NCBI GenBank assembly: GCA_024224295.1
Contig: JAAENN010000125.1
Location: 1-56,100 of the forward strand
Reading direction: 5' to 3'
Length of the DNA stretch: 56,100 nt
From: Shimia sp.
GTDB lineage: Bacteria; Pseudomonadota; Alphaproteobacteria; Rhodobacterales; Rhodobacteraceae
Made by a program: the position numbers and the translations under genes. Positions within the stretch are counted from its first letter, which is position 1; the number at the start of each line of letters is the position of its first letter. The notes beneath the pieces are model-generated. The model did no database searches. It was not told where the DNA came from and was given only the letters and a program-made list of their open reading frames with translations. This document shows, one piece after another, positions 1 to 9,679 of this stretch.

Positions 1-903
1 TCGCCGGAGCATCTGGCAGAGCTGATGGTGGGCCGCAAAGTGCTGCTGCGCGTCGACAAAATGCCTGCGGAGCCGGGTGCGACTGTGTTGGACATCAAAG
101 GCCTGCGGGTTGTGGATGACGCTGGCGTGGAGCGGGTGAAACGCATCGACCTGACTGTGCGCGCGGGCGAAATTGTAGGTATTGCGGGTGTGGCTGGCAA
201 CGGCCAGTCCGAACTGCTCGAAGTGCTCGGTGGTTTTGCCGATGGCACCGGCACCATCACCATGAACGGTGCGGAAATCCCGCTGAGCGGCCATGGGGCC
301 GATGGACAAGCCCGTCGCACCGCTGGCATCAGCCACGTGCCGGAAGACCGGCAGCGTGAGGGTCTGATCATGGAATTCGCCGCCTGGGAAAACACCGTGT
401 TTGGCTATCACCATTCACCTGAAATCCAGAACGGCCTGCTGATGGACAACAAAGCCATCTACACCGAAGCCGAAGCCAAGATGCAACGCTTTGACGTGCG
501 CCCGCCTGATCCGAAACTGGCCGCCAAAAATTTCTCCGGCGGCAACCAGCAAAAGATCGTTTTGGCGCGTGAGATCGAGCGCAACCCGGACCTGCTGCTG
601 ATCGGGCAACCGACCCGTGGCGTGGACATTGGCGCGATTGAATTCATCCACCAGCAAGTTGTGAACCTGCGCGATCAGGGCAAAGCGATCCTGCTGGTGT
701 CTGTGGAATTGGAAGAAATTCTGTCGCTGGCTGACCGGGTGGTTGTGATGTTTGACGGCTATATCACCGGCGAACGCGACGCCGCACACACCAACGAAAA
801 AGAGCTGGGCCTGTTGATGGCCGGGATCACCGACACCTCCGCTGTGGCCAATGGCAACGGCGGCAATGACACCACACAACAGGAGGTTCCCGCCGATGGA
901 TAA
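1..903 (+). CDS. Nucleoside/simple-sugar-type ABC importer ATPase, second half (5' end outside window)
   Basis: The reading frame is open from the first base, so only the C-terminal nucleotide-binding domain is visible; the ATG at 25 is internal. These double-NBD ATPases power BmpA-dependent uptake of nucleosides or related solutes. A Walker A-like GVAGNGQSEL lies near 184-213, the signature FSGGNQQK at 532-555, and LLLIGQPTRGVD at 592-627. The Gln in place of the Walker B Glu is normal for the second NBD of this family (as in RbsA and NupO types). The stop overlaps the first permease start by 8 bp, and two permeases follow, the usual YufO/YufP/YufQ order. The binding lipoprotein gene is not in the window and probably lies upstream. 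The exact substrate cannot be read from sequence. Confidence 0.92.
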   Translation, partial: SPEHLAELMVGRKVLLRVDKMPAEPGATVLDIKGLRVVDDAGVERVKRIDLTVRAGEIVGIAGVAGNGQSELLEVLGGFADGTGTITMNGAEIPLSGHGADGQARRTAGISHVPEDRQREGLIMEFAAWENTVFGYHHSPEIQNGLLMDNKAIYTEAEAKMQRFDVRPPDPKLAAKNFSGGNQQKIVLAREIERNPDLLLIGQPTRGVDIGAIEFIHQQVVNLRDQGKAILLVSVELEEILSLADRVVVMFDGYITGERDAAHTNEKELGLLMAGITDTSAVANGNGGNDTTQQEVPADG

Positions 904-1990
904 GATGCCTAAATGGGCTGACATCGTCCTGATCCCCTTGATTTCGCTGCTATTGGCGGCGTTTTTCTCCGCACTTGTGATTTTGGCGATTGGCGAAAAT
1001 CCCATCGCCGCGCTAAAACTCATGGTCGATGGCGCGCTGATGCGGTCGGCTGGATGGGGCTACACGCTTTATTACGCGACGAACTTCATCTTCACCGGCC
1101 TGGCGGTCTCGGTCGCCTTCCACGCACGTCTTTTCAATATCGGTGGCGAAGGTCAGGCGATGCTGGGTGGTTTGGGCGTGGCGCTGTGCTGTCTTTACGT
1201 TCCATGGCCACACTGGTCGCTCGCGATCCTCGGTGCCTCTGTTGGCGCGGCGTTGTTTGGCGCGCTTTGGGCCTTGATCCCGGCGTATCTGCAAGCCAAA
1301 CGCGGCAGCCACATCGTGATCACTACCATCATGTTCAATTTCATCGCTGCAGCGATTTTAAACTATGTGCTGGTGGAATTGCTGCGCCCTGTGGGCGCGA
1401 TGGATCCAGCCTCCGCCAAATTCCCAGAAGCGGTGCACCTGCCAACGTTCCAAGACATGTTCTCCACCGAGGGCAGCAAGCTGTTCCGTGGCGCGCCTGC
1501 CAACGTGACCTTCTTCCTTGCGTTGCTGGCTTGTGTCTTTGTCTGGCTGCTTATGTGGCGCACCAAGCTTGGGTATCAGATCCGCGCTTTTGGGCATTCG
1601 GAGTCCGGTGCGCTTTATGCAGGCATCAGCCCGGTGCGCATCACCGTGATTGCCATGCTGATCTCTGGTGCGCTGGCGGGCATGATGTCGGTCAACACCA
1701 CCATGGGGGAGAGCGAACGTCTGATCCTGAACAGCACCGAGGGCGCTGGCTTTATCGGCATCGCCGTGGCGCTGATGGGGCGCAACCATCCGTTTGGCGT
1801 GCTGCTGGCCGCGATCCTGTTTGGCTTCCTTTACCAAGGGGGCGCTGAATTGGCGCTGTGGACCAGCATTCCGCGTGAGCTGATTGTGGTTATCCAAGCG
1901 CTGGTGATCCTGTTCACCGGGGCGCTGGACAATATGGTGCGCGAGCCGCTTGAAAAACTCTTCATTGCGATGCGCCGGAGGAACGCCTGA
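896..1990 (+). CDS. ABC transporter permease, nucleoside/simple-sugar type (BPD_transp_2), first subunit
   Basis: An inner-membrane permease of 364 residues pairs with the ATPase upstream and the second permease downstream. I place the start at the ATG at 896 (MDKMPKWADIV), behind the strong ribosome site AGGAGG near 881-886, rather than at an earlier in-frame ATG at 851 that lies deep in the ATPase gene. The protein is highly hydrophobic, with a first membrane segment right after the N-terminus and a conserved family loop FNIGGEGQAMLGG at about residues 78-90. The stop shares one base with the next start (TGATG), so translation is coupled. Sequence type matches YufP/NupP permeases of BmpA-dependent nucleoside importers; the substrate is inferred from family only. 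Confidence 0.92.
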   Translation: MDKMPKWADIVLIPLISLLLAAFFSALVILAIGENPIAALKLMVDGALMRSAGWGYTLYYATNFIFTGLAVSVAFHARLFNIGGEGQAMLGGLGVALCCLYVPWPHWSLAILGASVGAALFGALWALIPAYLQAKRGSHIVITTIMFNFIAAAILNYVLVELLRPVGAMDPASAKFPEAVHLPTFQDMFSTEGSKLFRGAPANVTFFLALLACVFVWLLMWRTKLGYQIRAFGHSESGALYAGISPVRITVIAMLISGALAGMMSVNTTMGESERLILNSTEGAGFIGIAVALMGRNHPFGVLLAAILFGFLYQGGAELALWTSIPRELIVVIQALVILFTGALDNMVREPLEKLFIAMRRRNA

Positions 1991-3000
1991 TGGACTTTCT
2001 GACACTGCTTCAAGTGCTAGACACCTCCGTACGTCTGGCAACTCCGCTCCTGCTGGCCTGTTTGGCGGGTTTGTATTCCGAACGCTCCGGCGTGGTCGAC
2101 ATTGGTCTTGAGGGCAAAATGCTGGCAGCAGCGTTTTTCTCTGCCGCCGTGGCCTTCTACTCGGGCAATGCTTGGGTTGGCTTGCTCGCAGGGGTTGGCG
2201 CCTCTGTGGCGCTGGCGGTCATTCACGGGTTGGCCTCGGTGACCTTCCGTGGCAACCAGTTGATCTCCGGTGTGGCGATCAACTTTCTGGCCGCGGGTAT
2301 GACAGTCTTGGTGGCGCAAAGCTGGTTCCGTCAAGGCGGACGTACACCACCGCTGGAAGGGGACGCGCGCTTCAACCCAATTGAGTTGCCCTTTGCAATT
2401 GGTCCTACAGATGCGGCCGCTGCTGACCGACCACTTAGCCAGTTGATCGCCGAGGCAGGACCGTTGCAACAGTTCTACTCCGAACTGATCTCTGGCCACT
2501 CTTCGCTGGTGTATCTGGCGCTGCTGACCGTGCCGTTCACATGGTGGTTGCTGTTCCGCACCCGCTTTGGCCTGCGCCTACGCGCCGTGGGGGAAAACCC
2601 AGCTGCGGTGGACACAGCCGGTGTTTCGGTTGTTTGGCTGCGCTATGCAGCGGTGCTGATCTGCGGTGTGCTCTGTGGCGTGGCCGGTGCTTACCTGTCC
2701 TCTGCGCTGCAAGCCGGTTTTGTTAAGGACATGACCGCCGGTCGCGGGTTCATCGCACTGGCCGCGTTGATCTTTGCGAAGTGGCGCCCGGTCTACGCTC
2801 TTTGGGCGTGTTTGCTGTTTGGCCTGTTCCAAGCCTTGGAACTGCGTCCCGACATCATCGAGAACGTGTCTGGCCTCAAAGTTCAGGTCCAGTTGTTGGG
2901 CGCGCTGCCCTACATCCTGACCGTGGTGATCCTCGCAGGTTTTGTGGGCAAAGCGATTCCACCAAAAGCCAGCGCGGAACCCTATATCAAAGAGCGCTAA
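1990..3000 (+). CDS. ABC transporter permease, nucleoside/simple-sugar type, second subunit
   Basis: This is the second membrane subunit of the same importer, 336 residues, rich in hydrophobic segments, with the family motif SGVVDIGLEGKMLAAAF early in the chain. It resembles the YufQ/NupQ member of BmpA-type importers. The start ATG overlaps the stop of the preceding permease by one base and has a GGAGG a few bases upstream. A clear factor-independent terminator follows the stop within about 20 bases, marking the end of the operon. With the ATPase it completes the membrane part of the transporter. Confidence 0.92.
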   Translation: MDFLTLLQVLDTSVRLATPLLLACLAGLYSERSGVVDIGLEGKMLAAAFFSAAVAFYSGNAWVGLLAGVGASVALAVIHGLASVTFRGNQLISGVAINFLAAGMTVLVAQSWFRQGGRTPPLEGDARFNPIELPFAIGPTDAAAADRPLSQLIAEAGPLQQFYSELISGHSSLVYLALLTVPFTWWLLFRTRFGLRLRAVGENPAAVDTAGVSVVWLRYAAVLICGVLCGVAGAYLSSALQAGFVKDMTAGRGFIALAALIFAKWRPVYALWACLLFGLFQALELRPDIIENVSGLKVQVQLLGALPYILTVVILAGFVGKAIPPKASAEPYIKER

Positions 3001-3020
3001 AACAACGTTCATTCAAGTCC

Positions 3021-3060
3021 AAAACCCCGCCGCAGAGATGTCGGCGGGGTTTTCGTTTTT
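3021..3060 (+). terminator. Factor-independent terminator of the ABC importer operon
   Basis: A perfect 12-bp stem (3021-3032 with 3042-3053) encloses a 9-base loop, and T-rich sequence follows to 3060. It sits 20 bases after the stop of the last permease gene on the same strand. Confidence 0.9.
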
Positions 3061-3187
3061 AGAAGGCAAACCACAGACCACAACCCAGACCTGAATAAGT
3101 CCAGTTTGCAGGCATTGATCTGGCCTGTCAGTGATTTAGCGGTTCAGACAGGTTGCTTTTGCGCCCCTACTGGCGCTATCAAAAAAT

Positions 3188-4105
3188 ATGCAGATCTACC
3201 TCCCCATCGCTGAAGTCTCCGTAAATGCCTTTTTGCTGCTCGGTTTGGGCGGCATGGTTGGGATTTTATCCGGCATGTTTGGAGTTGGTGGCGGCTTCTT
3301 AATGACGCCCTTGCTATTTTTCATCGGCATCCCGCCAGCTGTGGCTGTCGCCACCGAAGCCAATCAAATTGTTGCCTCGTCCTTTAGCGGCGTTTTGGCC
3401 CATTTCAGGCGCAAAACTGTTGACCTCAGGATGGGCACCGTTCTCTTGTCTGGCGGTTTGGTGGGGGCCGCCCTAGGGGTTGTCGTTTTCAACTATTTGA
3501 AGTCCCAAGGACAAGTCGATCTGCTTGTGCGGCTTTGTTACGTTGTGTTCTTGGGTGTGATTGGCTCGCTGATGTTCGTCGAAAGCCTGAATGCCATCCG
3601 CAAGTCCCGCAAAAATGCTGGCCCACCCAAACGCAAGAAGCACAACTGGATTCATGGTCTGCCATTGAAGATGCGGTTTCGCGTGTCTGGGCTGTATATT
3701 TCGGTGATCCCGCCGCTGATGGTGGGCGTTCTGGTGGGTATCCTCTCCGCCATCATGGGGGTCGGCGGCGGATTTATCATGGTGCCCGCGATGATCTACC
3801 TGCTGGGCATGCCGACCAAAGTGGTTGTAGGCACATCTTTGTTCCAGATTATCTTTGTCACCGGCTTCACCACGCTGCTGCACGCGACCACCAACTACAC
3901 GGTGGACATCGCACTGGCGGTTCTGTTGCTGGTCGGTGGCGTAATTGGCGCGCAGATCGGCACGCGGTTGGGAACTTATCTAAAGGCGGAGCAACTGCGG
4001 ATTTTGCTGGCGCTTTTGGTAATCTTGGTCTGTGCCAAACTGGCGCTGGATCTGCTGCTTGAACCAAGCGAGTTGTTCTCCATCGGCGCGGCGGGAGGGC
4101 ACTGA
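3188..4105 (+). CDS. TSUP family (TauE/SafE) membrane permease
   Basis: A 305-residue inner-membrane protein of the sulfite exporter TauE/SafE family, which moves small sulfur-containing or organic anions. The internal duplication typical of the family is visible: GMFGVGGGFLMTPLLF in the N-terminal half and AIMGVGGGFIMVPAMIYL in the C-terminal half, each followed by further hydrophobic segments and separated by a basic cytoplasmic loop (KSRKNAGPPKRKKHN). The next gene starts 2 bp after the stop and encodes a TIGR02186-like protein, a pairing common in Alphaproteobacteria. No strong ribosome site is seen before the ATG. The transported substrate is unknown. Confidence 0.9.
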   Translation: MQIYLPIAEVSVNAFLLLGLGGMVGILSGMFGVGGGFLMTPLLFFIGIPPAVAVATEANQIVASSFSGVLAHFRRKTVDLRMGTVLLSGGLVGAALGVVVFNYLKSQGQVDLLVRLCYVVFLGVIGSLMFVESLNAIRKSRKNAGPPKRKKHNWIHGLPLKMRFRVSGLYISVIPPLMVGVLVGILSAIMGVGGGFIMVPAMIYLLGMPTKVVVGTSLFQIIFVTGFTTLLHATTNYTVDIALAVLLLVGGVIGAQIGTRLGTYLKAEQLRILLALLVILVCAKLALDLLLEPSELFSIGAAGGH

Positions 4106-4107
4106 GC

Positions 4108-4869
4108 ATGAAACGATTGTTGCTGTCTCTGTTGCTGATGATTGCGACTCCAGTTTTGGCCGAAGAGGTTGTGTTGGGGTTGAGCCAGGATCAAGTGGCC
4201 ATCACTGCCGATTTTGACGGTTCTGAAATCCTGCTGTTTGGCGCGGTCAAACGTGAGAGCCCCATCCTGCAAGACCCGCCGCTGGAAGTGGTGATTGCGG
4301 TGTCCGGCCCCAGTGGCCCGCTGACTGTGCGCCGCAAAGAGCGCAAATTTGGCATTTGGATCAACACCGACGCAGTGGAAATCGACCACGCACCCAGTTT
4401 TTACGCCGTTGCAACCTCCGCGCCTTTCAATGAAGCGATGTCCAACGTCGAAGATCAGCGCCACAGTGTGTCGATCCCGCGTGCGATCCGCTCTGTTGGC
4501 GCCCCGGTGGGCATTGAAGATGCCCAAAGCTTTAGCGAGGCGGTGATCCGTATCCGCACCAGTGAAGGCGCCTATCAGGTGCTAGAAAACTCTGTGTCCG
4601 TGGATGAGCAAACCCTCTTTAGAACTTCGATAAAAATGCCTGCCAACCTGACTGAAGGGGACTATCCCACACGGATTTTCCTCACACGCGGCGGCAAAGT
4701 GATCTCCAATTACGAGACCGTGATCAATGTGAACAAGGTTGGTTTGGAACGCTGGCTGTTTGACATGTCGCGCAATCAACCACTGATGTACGGGTTGATG
4801 TCACTGGCAATTGCCATCGCTGCTGGCTGGCTGGCATCTGCTGCTTTTCAGGTGTTGCAACGGCGCTAG
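4108..4869 (+). CDS. TIGR02186-like exported membrane-anchored protein
   Basis: A 253-residue protein with a Sec signal peptide (MKRLLLSLLLMIATPVLAEE), a long beta-rich periplasmic region and one C-terminal membrane helix (about residues 230-248) followed by a short basic tail. It matches the TIGR02186 family as I recall it, which accompanies TauE/SafE permeases. The gene lies 2 bp behind the permease and is certainly co-transcribed. A periplasmic accessory role for the permease is likely from context; no catalytic motif is visible and the molecular function is not known. Confidence 0.85.
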   Translation: MKRLLLSLLLMIATPVLAEEVVLGLSQDQVAITADFDGSEILLFGAVKRESPILQDPPLEVVIAVSGPSGPLTVRRKERKFGIWINTDAVEIDHAPSFYAVATSAPFNEAMSNVEDQRHSVSIPRAIRSVGAPVGIEDAQSFSEAVIRIRTSEGAYQVLENSVSVDEQTLFRTSIKMPANLTEGDYPTRIFLTRGGKVISNYETVINVNKVGLERWLFDMSRNQPLMYGLMSLAIAIAAGWLASAAFQVLQRR

Positions 4870-4941
4870 CTTGTGAGCAGGCTTGCGCCTTTGGTGCGGG
4901 CCGACTACCTGTCACAAAACCAAAGACGAGGCATATTATTT

Positions 4942-6288
4942 ATGGCGCAGACTCCGGAACAGCTTGCAGAAATCATGTTGGACGCGGCCAAAGCGGCTGG
5001 CGCAGAAACGGCAGATGCGATGGTGATGCGCGGCACCTCGGTGTCAATTGATGTGCGCGAAGGCAAGCTGGAACAGGCGGAGCGCTCCGAAGGGGTGGAT
5101 CTCGGATTACGGGTTCTGATTGGGCAACGGCAGGCCAATGTGTCGATCTCGGACACCCGTGCGGAAAGCATCGCCGTCATGGCAGAACGCGCAGTTGCGA
5201 TGGCGAAAGAAGCTCCCGAAGACCCTTATGTTGGTTTGGCGGACACCGACCAACTGGCGCAGAAATTGGACATTGCCGCGCTGGAACTAAACGACCCGAC
5301 GGACGAACCCGCCGCCGCCAGCCTGCAAGAGGATGCGCTGGCTGCAGAGGCGGCAGCCAAGGCGGTGTCCGGTGTGAGCCAAGTGCAATCGGCCACCGGT
5401 GGTTACAGCAGCAGCGAAGTGTTTTTGGCCGCCACCAATGGGTTTGCCGCCGGTTATGCCCGCAGCAGTCGTGGGATTTACGCGACCGCAATTGCGGGCG
5501 AAGGCGAAGCCATGGAGCGCGACTACGATGGCGATTCCCGGATTTTTCAAAGCGACTTGCGTGACCCAAACGAGATTGGCAACTCGGCCGGGCGGCGCGC
5601 TGTTGAGCGGCTGAACGCACGCAAACCTGAAACCGGTAGCTTTCCGGTGCTGTTTGATGAGCGTATATCGTCGTCACTGATCGGCCATGTGCTGGCCGCA
5701 GCCAACGGTGGCATGGTAGCGCGGGGCTCGTCCTGGCTGCGTGAAAAACTGGGGCAGCAGGTGCTGCCGGAAGGTCTATCTCTGATCGAAGACCCAAAAC
5801 GCCCACGCGTGTCTGGTTCCCGCCCGTTTGACGCGGAAGGCCTCCCAACCAAGCGGCGCGCAATCATTGAAAACGGCCTGTTGACAGGCTGGACACTGGA
5901 TTTGGCGACAGCGCGCAAATTGGGCATGAGCTCAACCGGCAATGCCGCGCGTGGGATTTCCTCGCCGCCCTCTCCAAGTAGCTGGAATGTGTCTCTCACG
6001 CAAGGCAACCAAAGCCGGGAAGACCTGATCAAAGACATGGGCACCGGACTGTTGGTGACATCGATGATTGGTTCCACCATCAACCCAACCACCGGCGACT
6101 ACTCGCGTGGGGCGGCGGGGTTCTGGATCGAGAATGGTGAAATCGCCTATCCGGTGAACGAATGTACCATCGCAGGCAACCTGCACGACATGATGAGGTC
6201 AATTGTGCCCGCCAATGATGCGCGCGCGTATCTGTCACGTGTGGTGCCGTCGCTGCTCATTCCGGGGATGACCCTTGCCGGAAACTGA
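4942..6288 (+). CDS. pmbA: PmbA/TldE family protein (TldD/E protease complex subunit)
   Basis: TldD and TldE/PmbA form a heterodimeric metalloprotease that matures or degrades unfolded peptides such as microcins and CcdA. This 448-residue protein lacks the HExxxH zinc motif of TldD, which identifies it as the TldE/PmbA subunit. I start it at the ATG at 4942 (MAQTPEQLAEIML); a GTG at 4873 would add 23 atypical residues. The N-terminal half carries the usual DVREGKLEQAERSEGVDLGLRV segment in shortened view (DVREGKLEQAERSEG). The 3' end overlaps the next gene by 14 bp. tldD is not in the window. Confidence 0.9.
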   Translation: MAQTPEQLAEIMLDAAKAAGAETADAMVMRGTSVSIDVREGKLEQAERSEGVDLGLRVLIGQRQANVSISDTRAESIAVMAERAVAMAKEAPEDPYVGLADTDQLAQKLDIAALELNDPTDEPAAASLQEDALAAEAAAKAVSGVSQVQSATGGYSSSEVFLAATNGFAAGYARSSRGIYATAIAGEGEAMERDYDGDSRIFQSDLRDPNEIGNSAGRRAVERLNARKPETGSFPVLFDERISSSLIGHVLAAANGGMVARGSSWLREKLGQQVLPEGLSLIEDPKRPRVSGSRPFDAEGLPTKRRAIIENGLLTGWTLDLATARKLGMSSTGNAARGISSPPSPSSWNVSLTQGNQSREDLIKDMGTGLLVTSMIGSTINPTTGDYSRGAAGFWIENGEIAYPVNECTIAGNLHDMMRSIVPANDARAYLSRVVPSLLIPGMTLAGN

Positions 6289-7066
6289 TCTTGACCTGCT
6301 GATCAAAGCGGCGCAACGGGCGGGCGAAATTGCCACTCGTTATAGTGGCCCCGACGCCAAAGCCTGGCACAAACCGGAAGGGGCTGGGCCGGTCACTGAG
6401 GCCGACCTTGCCGTCAACGAAATGCTAGAGGACACTCTGCGCGCGGCACGACCGGACTATGGCTGGCTGAGCGAGGAGTCTTTGGATGAGGGCGACCGCG
6501 TACACGCGGAGAAGACCTTCATTATTGATCCCATCGATGGCACCCGTAGCTTTATCGAAGGCTCAGATACCTGGGCGCACGCCTTGGCGATTGCTGATCG
6601 CGGTGTAGTCACGGCGGCGGTAGTGTTCCTGCCGCGCCGGGACAAGCTCTATAGCGCGGCACAAGGTCAGGGTGCGTTTTTGAATGGTGCGCCGATCGCC
6701 TCCGGCGCGAGGTCCGATATGACTGGAGCCAAAGTTCTGGTGGCGCGCCCGGTGATGGACGCATCCCATTGGCAAGGGGCTCCACCCGCATTTGACCGTG
6801 GCTATCGCCCCTCGTTGGCCTATCGCACTGCTTTGGTCGCGGAAGGGCGGTTTGACGCGATGGTCACTTTGCGCCCGACCTGGGAATGGGATGTCGCTGC
6901 GGGCGACCTGATCATCCGAGAGGCAGGGGCGGAGACGGGTGATCGGACCGGCGCGCAGTTGCGGTTCAACAATCCTGATCCGCGCTTGGCCGGTGTGATT
7001 GCTGCGCCAAAGCCGCTCAAAGATCAAATCTGCGCAGCGCTGACCCCGTCTCACGGCGGGCGCTGA
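6275..7066 (+). CDS. Inositol monophosphatase-family phosphatase, CysQ-like (3'(2'),5'-bisphosphate nucleotidase)
   Basis: A 263-residue soluble phosphatase of the Mg2+-dependent, Li+-sensitive superfamily. The metal-binding motifs are present: SEES near residues 66-69, DPIDGTRSF near 89-97 and WEWDVAAGD in the C-terminal part. CysQ-type enzymes remove phosphate from 3'-phosphoadenosine 5'-phosphate in sulfur assimilation; other members act on inositol phosphates, so the substrate is a family-based guess. The start is a TTG at 6275, because an in-frame stop lies directly upstream (6269-6271) and no ATG occurs before the conserved region. The gene overlaps pmbA by 14 bp. Confidence 0.85.
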   Translation: MPETDLDLLIKAAQRAGEIATRYSGPDAKAWHKPEGAGPVTEADLAVNEMLEDTLRAARPDYGWLSEESLDEGDRVHAEKTFIIDPIDGTRSFIEGSDTWAHALAIADRGVVTAAVVFLPRRDKLYSAAQGQGAFLNGAPIASGARSDMTGAKVLVARPVMDASHWQGAPPAFDRGYRPSLAYRTALVAEGRFDAMVTLRPTWEWDVAAGDLIIREAGAETGDRTGAQLRFNNPDPRLAGVIAAPKPLKDQICAALTPSHGGR

Positions 7067-7186
7067 TACCGGACTCGCTGCAATTCTGGTCAAACTTGCA
7101 CCAAGAGACGTGTTCCTCCCCTTGAGGCTTTGGCCCAAGCGCCGTAGGTTGCGGCCAATTCAGCACCTCACAGGAGTGGCCCAAAT

Positions 7187-7429
7187 ATGGCACAACGACT
7201 GCACCTCGTCTTTGGTGGCGAACTGATCGATCCAACCAAAACTGCTTTCAAAGATGTAGATGACATCCACGTGGTCGGCATTTTCCCAAACTACGAAAGC
7301 GCCTATGACGCGTGGAAAGCCGAAGCGCAGAAAACTGTAGACAACGCCCACATGCGCTACTTCATCGCGCATCTGCACCGTTTGCGTGACGAGGATACTG
7401 CGGCGTCTTCCACCGAAGAGCTCGGGTAA
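7187..7429 (+). CDS. DUF4170 domain protein
   Basis: An 80-residue soluble protein with the look of DUF4170 (MAQRLHLVFGGELIDP ... AHMRYFIAHLHRL). This family is found in Alphaproteobacteria, often in front of the Kdo transferase and lpxK genes, as here. A good ribosome site (AGGAG) precedes the ATG, and the next gene starts 8 bp after the stop, so it is part of the lipid A operon. The function is unknown; a link to lipopolysaccharide synthesis is inferred only from position. Confidence 0.85.
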   Translation: MAQRLHLVFGGELIDPTKTAFKDVDDIHVVGIFPNYESAYDAWKAEAQKTVDNAHMRYFIAHLHRLRDEDTAASSTEELG

Positions 7430-7437
7430 GTTTCCAG

Positions 7438-8655
7438 ATGGCGCGCTCGCTTGGCCTTGCGGCGTATCTTGCGTTTGCGCGCCGCCAGCCCCCACGGCTG
7501 ACCGCAATTGACTGCCCGCGCCCCAAAGGCGCGGTCATCTGGCTACACAGTACCGATCCAACACGCGCGCGTACTCTGGCCAAATTGGGCCTACGCTTGG
7601 CAGCGCAGCGTGCCGATGCACATGTACTTTTGACCACGCCCCACGATGTGCCATTGACCCAGACCTTGCCGACCGGTGTGATCTGGCAACCCTGCCCGTC
7701 AGAAAGCCCGGCGGATATCGCGGTTTTTCTGGCGCATTGGCAGCCGGAAATCATGATCTGGCTGGGGTCGAGCATTCGGCCTGCGTTGATTGATGCGGTG
7801 CGCACGCGTGACATCCCGTCGATGATGCTGGAAGTCCACCGCCCCAAGCTGGATCAGAAGCGACGCTGGGGGCCAGAGCCCATTCGTGGAACGTTGTCAC
7901 GATTTAACACGATCTTTGCGCAGGACAACGCCACAGCCATTCGGCTGCGCAAACTGCTGGGCGACAGCTCTAAAGTTGAGATCAGCGGTACCTTGATGGA
8001 AGAGGCCCCGGCCTTGCCGGTGCGCGAGAGCGATTTGAACGAGCTTCGCAGTTGTTTGGCAGGACGGCCGGTCTGGCTTGCCGCACGATTGCAGCCGGAA
8101 GAGCTAGAAACGGTGCTCAACGCCTATCGCGCAGTTTTGCGGCTGTCGTTCCGGATGCTGCTGGTGGTGGTGCCAGACAATCAGAGCAACGCGCAGTCCA
8201 TGCGCGAGACCATCACAGCCGGTGGTTGGCGTGTGGCGGACTGGGACAATGGTGATTTTCCAGAAGAAAACACGCAGGTGCTGTTTGCCGAGACCCCCGA
8301 TGAGCTTGGGCTGTGGTATCGCATTGCGCCCATCAGCTTTATTGGTAGCTCTTTGATTGCGGGGGCAGGTGGGCGAGATCCGCTCGAGCCCGCGGCCCTG
8401 GGCAGTGCGATCCTATATGGCCCGTCGGTGCGCCGCTATCTGGGCAGTTACACACGGTTGGCTAATGTGGGAGCGGCGCGGATTGTGAAAGACGCGGACA
8501 GTTTGACCGCCGCTTTGATGTTTCTCTCCGCCCCGGATCAGGTGGCGGCGATGGCCCATGCGGGCTGGCAAGTGGTGTCAGACAGCGCGGCAGTTTCGGA
8601 CAAAGTCCTCGAACACGCGCATATGTTGATGGACACGCAGGAGGAGCCCGCATGA
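7438..8655 (+). CDS. Divergent Kdo transferase-like (WaaA/GT30) glycosyltransferase
   Basis: A 405-residue protein with the GT30 two-domain layout. The C-terminal domain keeps the nucleotide-sugar site [15 protein letters not shown], close to the [12 protein letters not shown] of WaaA. The N-terminal acceptor domain has lost the WaaA signature: where WaaA has HAVSVGE with the catalytic Glu, this protein has HSTDPTR (His37-Arg43), and the ETELWPN segment reads GSSIRPA. WaaA joins Kdo to lipid A precursor at the inner membrane. The position before lpxK fits that pathway, but the lost Glu leaves open whether it transfers Kdo, another sugar, or nothing. It overlaps lpxK by 4 bp. Confidence 0.75.
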   Translation: MARSLGLAAYLAFARRQPPRLTAIDCPRPKGAVIWLHSTDPTRARTLAKLGLRLAAQRADAHVLLTTPHDVPLTQTLPTGVIWQPCPSESPADIAVFLAHWQPEIMIWLGSSIRPALIDAVRTRDIPSMMLEVHRPKLDQKRRWGPEPIRGTLSRFNTIFAQDNATAIRLRKLLGDSSKVEISGTLMEEAPALPVRESDLNELRSCLAGRPVWLAARLQPEELETVLNAYRAVLRLSFRMLLVVVPDNQSNAQSMRETITAGGWRVADWDNGDFPEENTQVLFAETPDELGLWYRIAPISFIGSSLIAGAGGRDPLEPAALGSAILYGPSVRRYLGSYTRLANVGAARIVKDADSLTAALMFLSAPDQVAAMAHAGWQVVSDSAAVSDKVLEHAHMLMDTQEEPA

Positions 8656-9656
8656 GGGAACCTCTGTTCTGGTCCAACAAACCCACCCGCCCCGGCTGGC
8701 AAGCGCGGCTTTTGGCGCCATTGGGCGAGATTTACGCCAAAGCCACCAAATCACGCGTCCGTAAAACGGATGGGTACAAGGCAGCAGTGCCAGTGATTTG
8801 CGTGGGCAATATCAATGCGGGTGGAACCGGTAAAACGCCAACCACAATTGCTTTGACGCAACGACTGATTGGCATGGGGAAATCCCCGCATGTGGTGTCC
8901 CGCGGTTATGGTGGCACGCTTGAAGGCCCCGTGCGGGTCAATGAACGCACACACAAAGCGGAAGAAACCGGAGACGAGCCGCTGTTATTGGCGGCGTTTG
9001 CCCCCACGTGGGTCTCCAAGGACCGCGCCGAGGGTGTGCGGGCGGCAGAGGCAGCGGGCGCGGATGTGATCCTGCTCGACGACGGCTTTCAGAACGCCTC
9101 CGTGCAAAAAGACGCCAACGTGATCGTCGTGGACGCGCATCGCGGGTTTGGCAACGGGCGCTGCATTCCGGCGGGACCATTGCGCGAGCCGGTCACGGCG
9201 GGCATGGCGCGGGGTGACGTGGTTCTATCAATTGGCAATGATGCCGCGCAGGCTAGATTTGCGGAGACCTGGGGCACGCAAGTGACGCTGCCGCACGCCA
9301 AAGGCGCCTTGGCGCCGCTTCAAACTGGCATGGACTGGACAGAAACCCCGTTTTTCGCCTTTGCAGGTATTGGACATCCGGAAAAATTCTTTGAGACCCT
9401 ACGCAGCCTAGGCGCCACGTTGGTGCACACCGAGGCGTTGGCCGATCATCAGGCGCTACCGCCTGCCATGCTCTCACGGCTTTATACGGAATCCCAAAAG
9501 ATGGGCGCGCAATTGGTCACAACCGAGAAAGATGCCGTGCGCCTGCCATTGGAAGTGCGACCACAGGTGCTGACATTGCCGGTACGATTGGAATTGCAGG
9601 ATTGGTCACCAATTGATGCGCTTCTGGCACGCATCGGGGTGACCGGGCAGGACTAA
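8652..9656 (+). CDS. lpxK: Tetraacyldisaccharide 4'-kinase LpxK
   Basis: LpxK phosphorylates the 4' position of the lipid A disaccharide at the cytoplasmic face of the inner membrane. The 334-residue protein begins with a membrane-associated N-terminus, then the P-loop [13 protein letters not shown] at about residues 54-66, and the conserved LDDGFQN segment followed by [20 protein letters not shown]. Length is normal for the family. The ATG overlaps the stop of the WaaA-like gene (ATGA). The downstream gene is convergent. Confidence 0.95.
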   Translation: MREPLFWSNKPTRPGWQARLLAPLGEIYAKATKSRVRKTDGYKAAVPVICVGNINAGGTGKTPTTIALTQRLIGMGKSPHVVSRGYGGTLEGPVRVNERTHKAEETGDEPLLLAAFAPTWVSKDRAEGVRAAEAAGADVILLDDGFQNASVQKDANVIVVDAHRGFGNGRCIPAGPLREPVTAGMARGDVVLSIGNDAAQARFAETWGTQVTLPHAKGALAPLQTGMDWTETPFFAFAGIGHPEKFFETLRSLGATLVHTEALADHQALPPAMLSRLYTESQKMGAQLVTTEKDAVRLPLEVRPQVLTLPVRLELQDWSPIDALLARIGVTGQD

Positions 9657-9667
9657 CCCGCCCGGTC
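9641..9667. other. Hairpin across the lpxK stop codon
   Basis: A perfect 8-bp inverted repeat (9641-9648 with 9660-9667) flanks the lpxK stop codon, 13 bases before the end of the convergent dsbA-like gene. No T-run follows on either strand, so it is a possible mRNA 3' end structure rather than a classic terminator. Confidence 0.35.
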
Positions 9668-9679
9668 AAAAGATATGGC

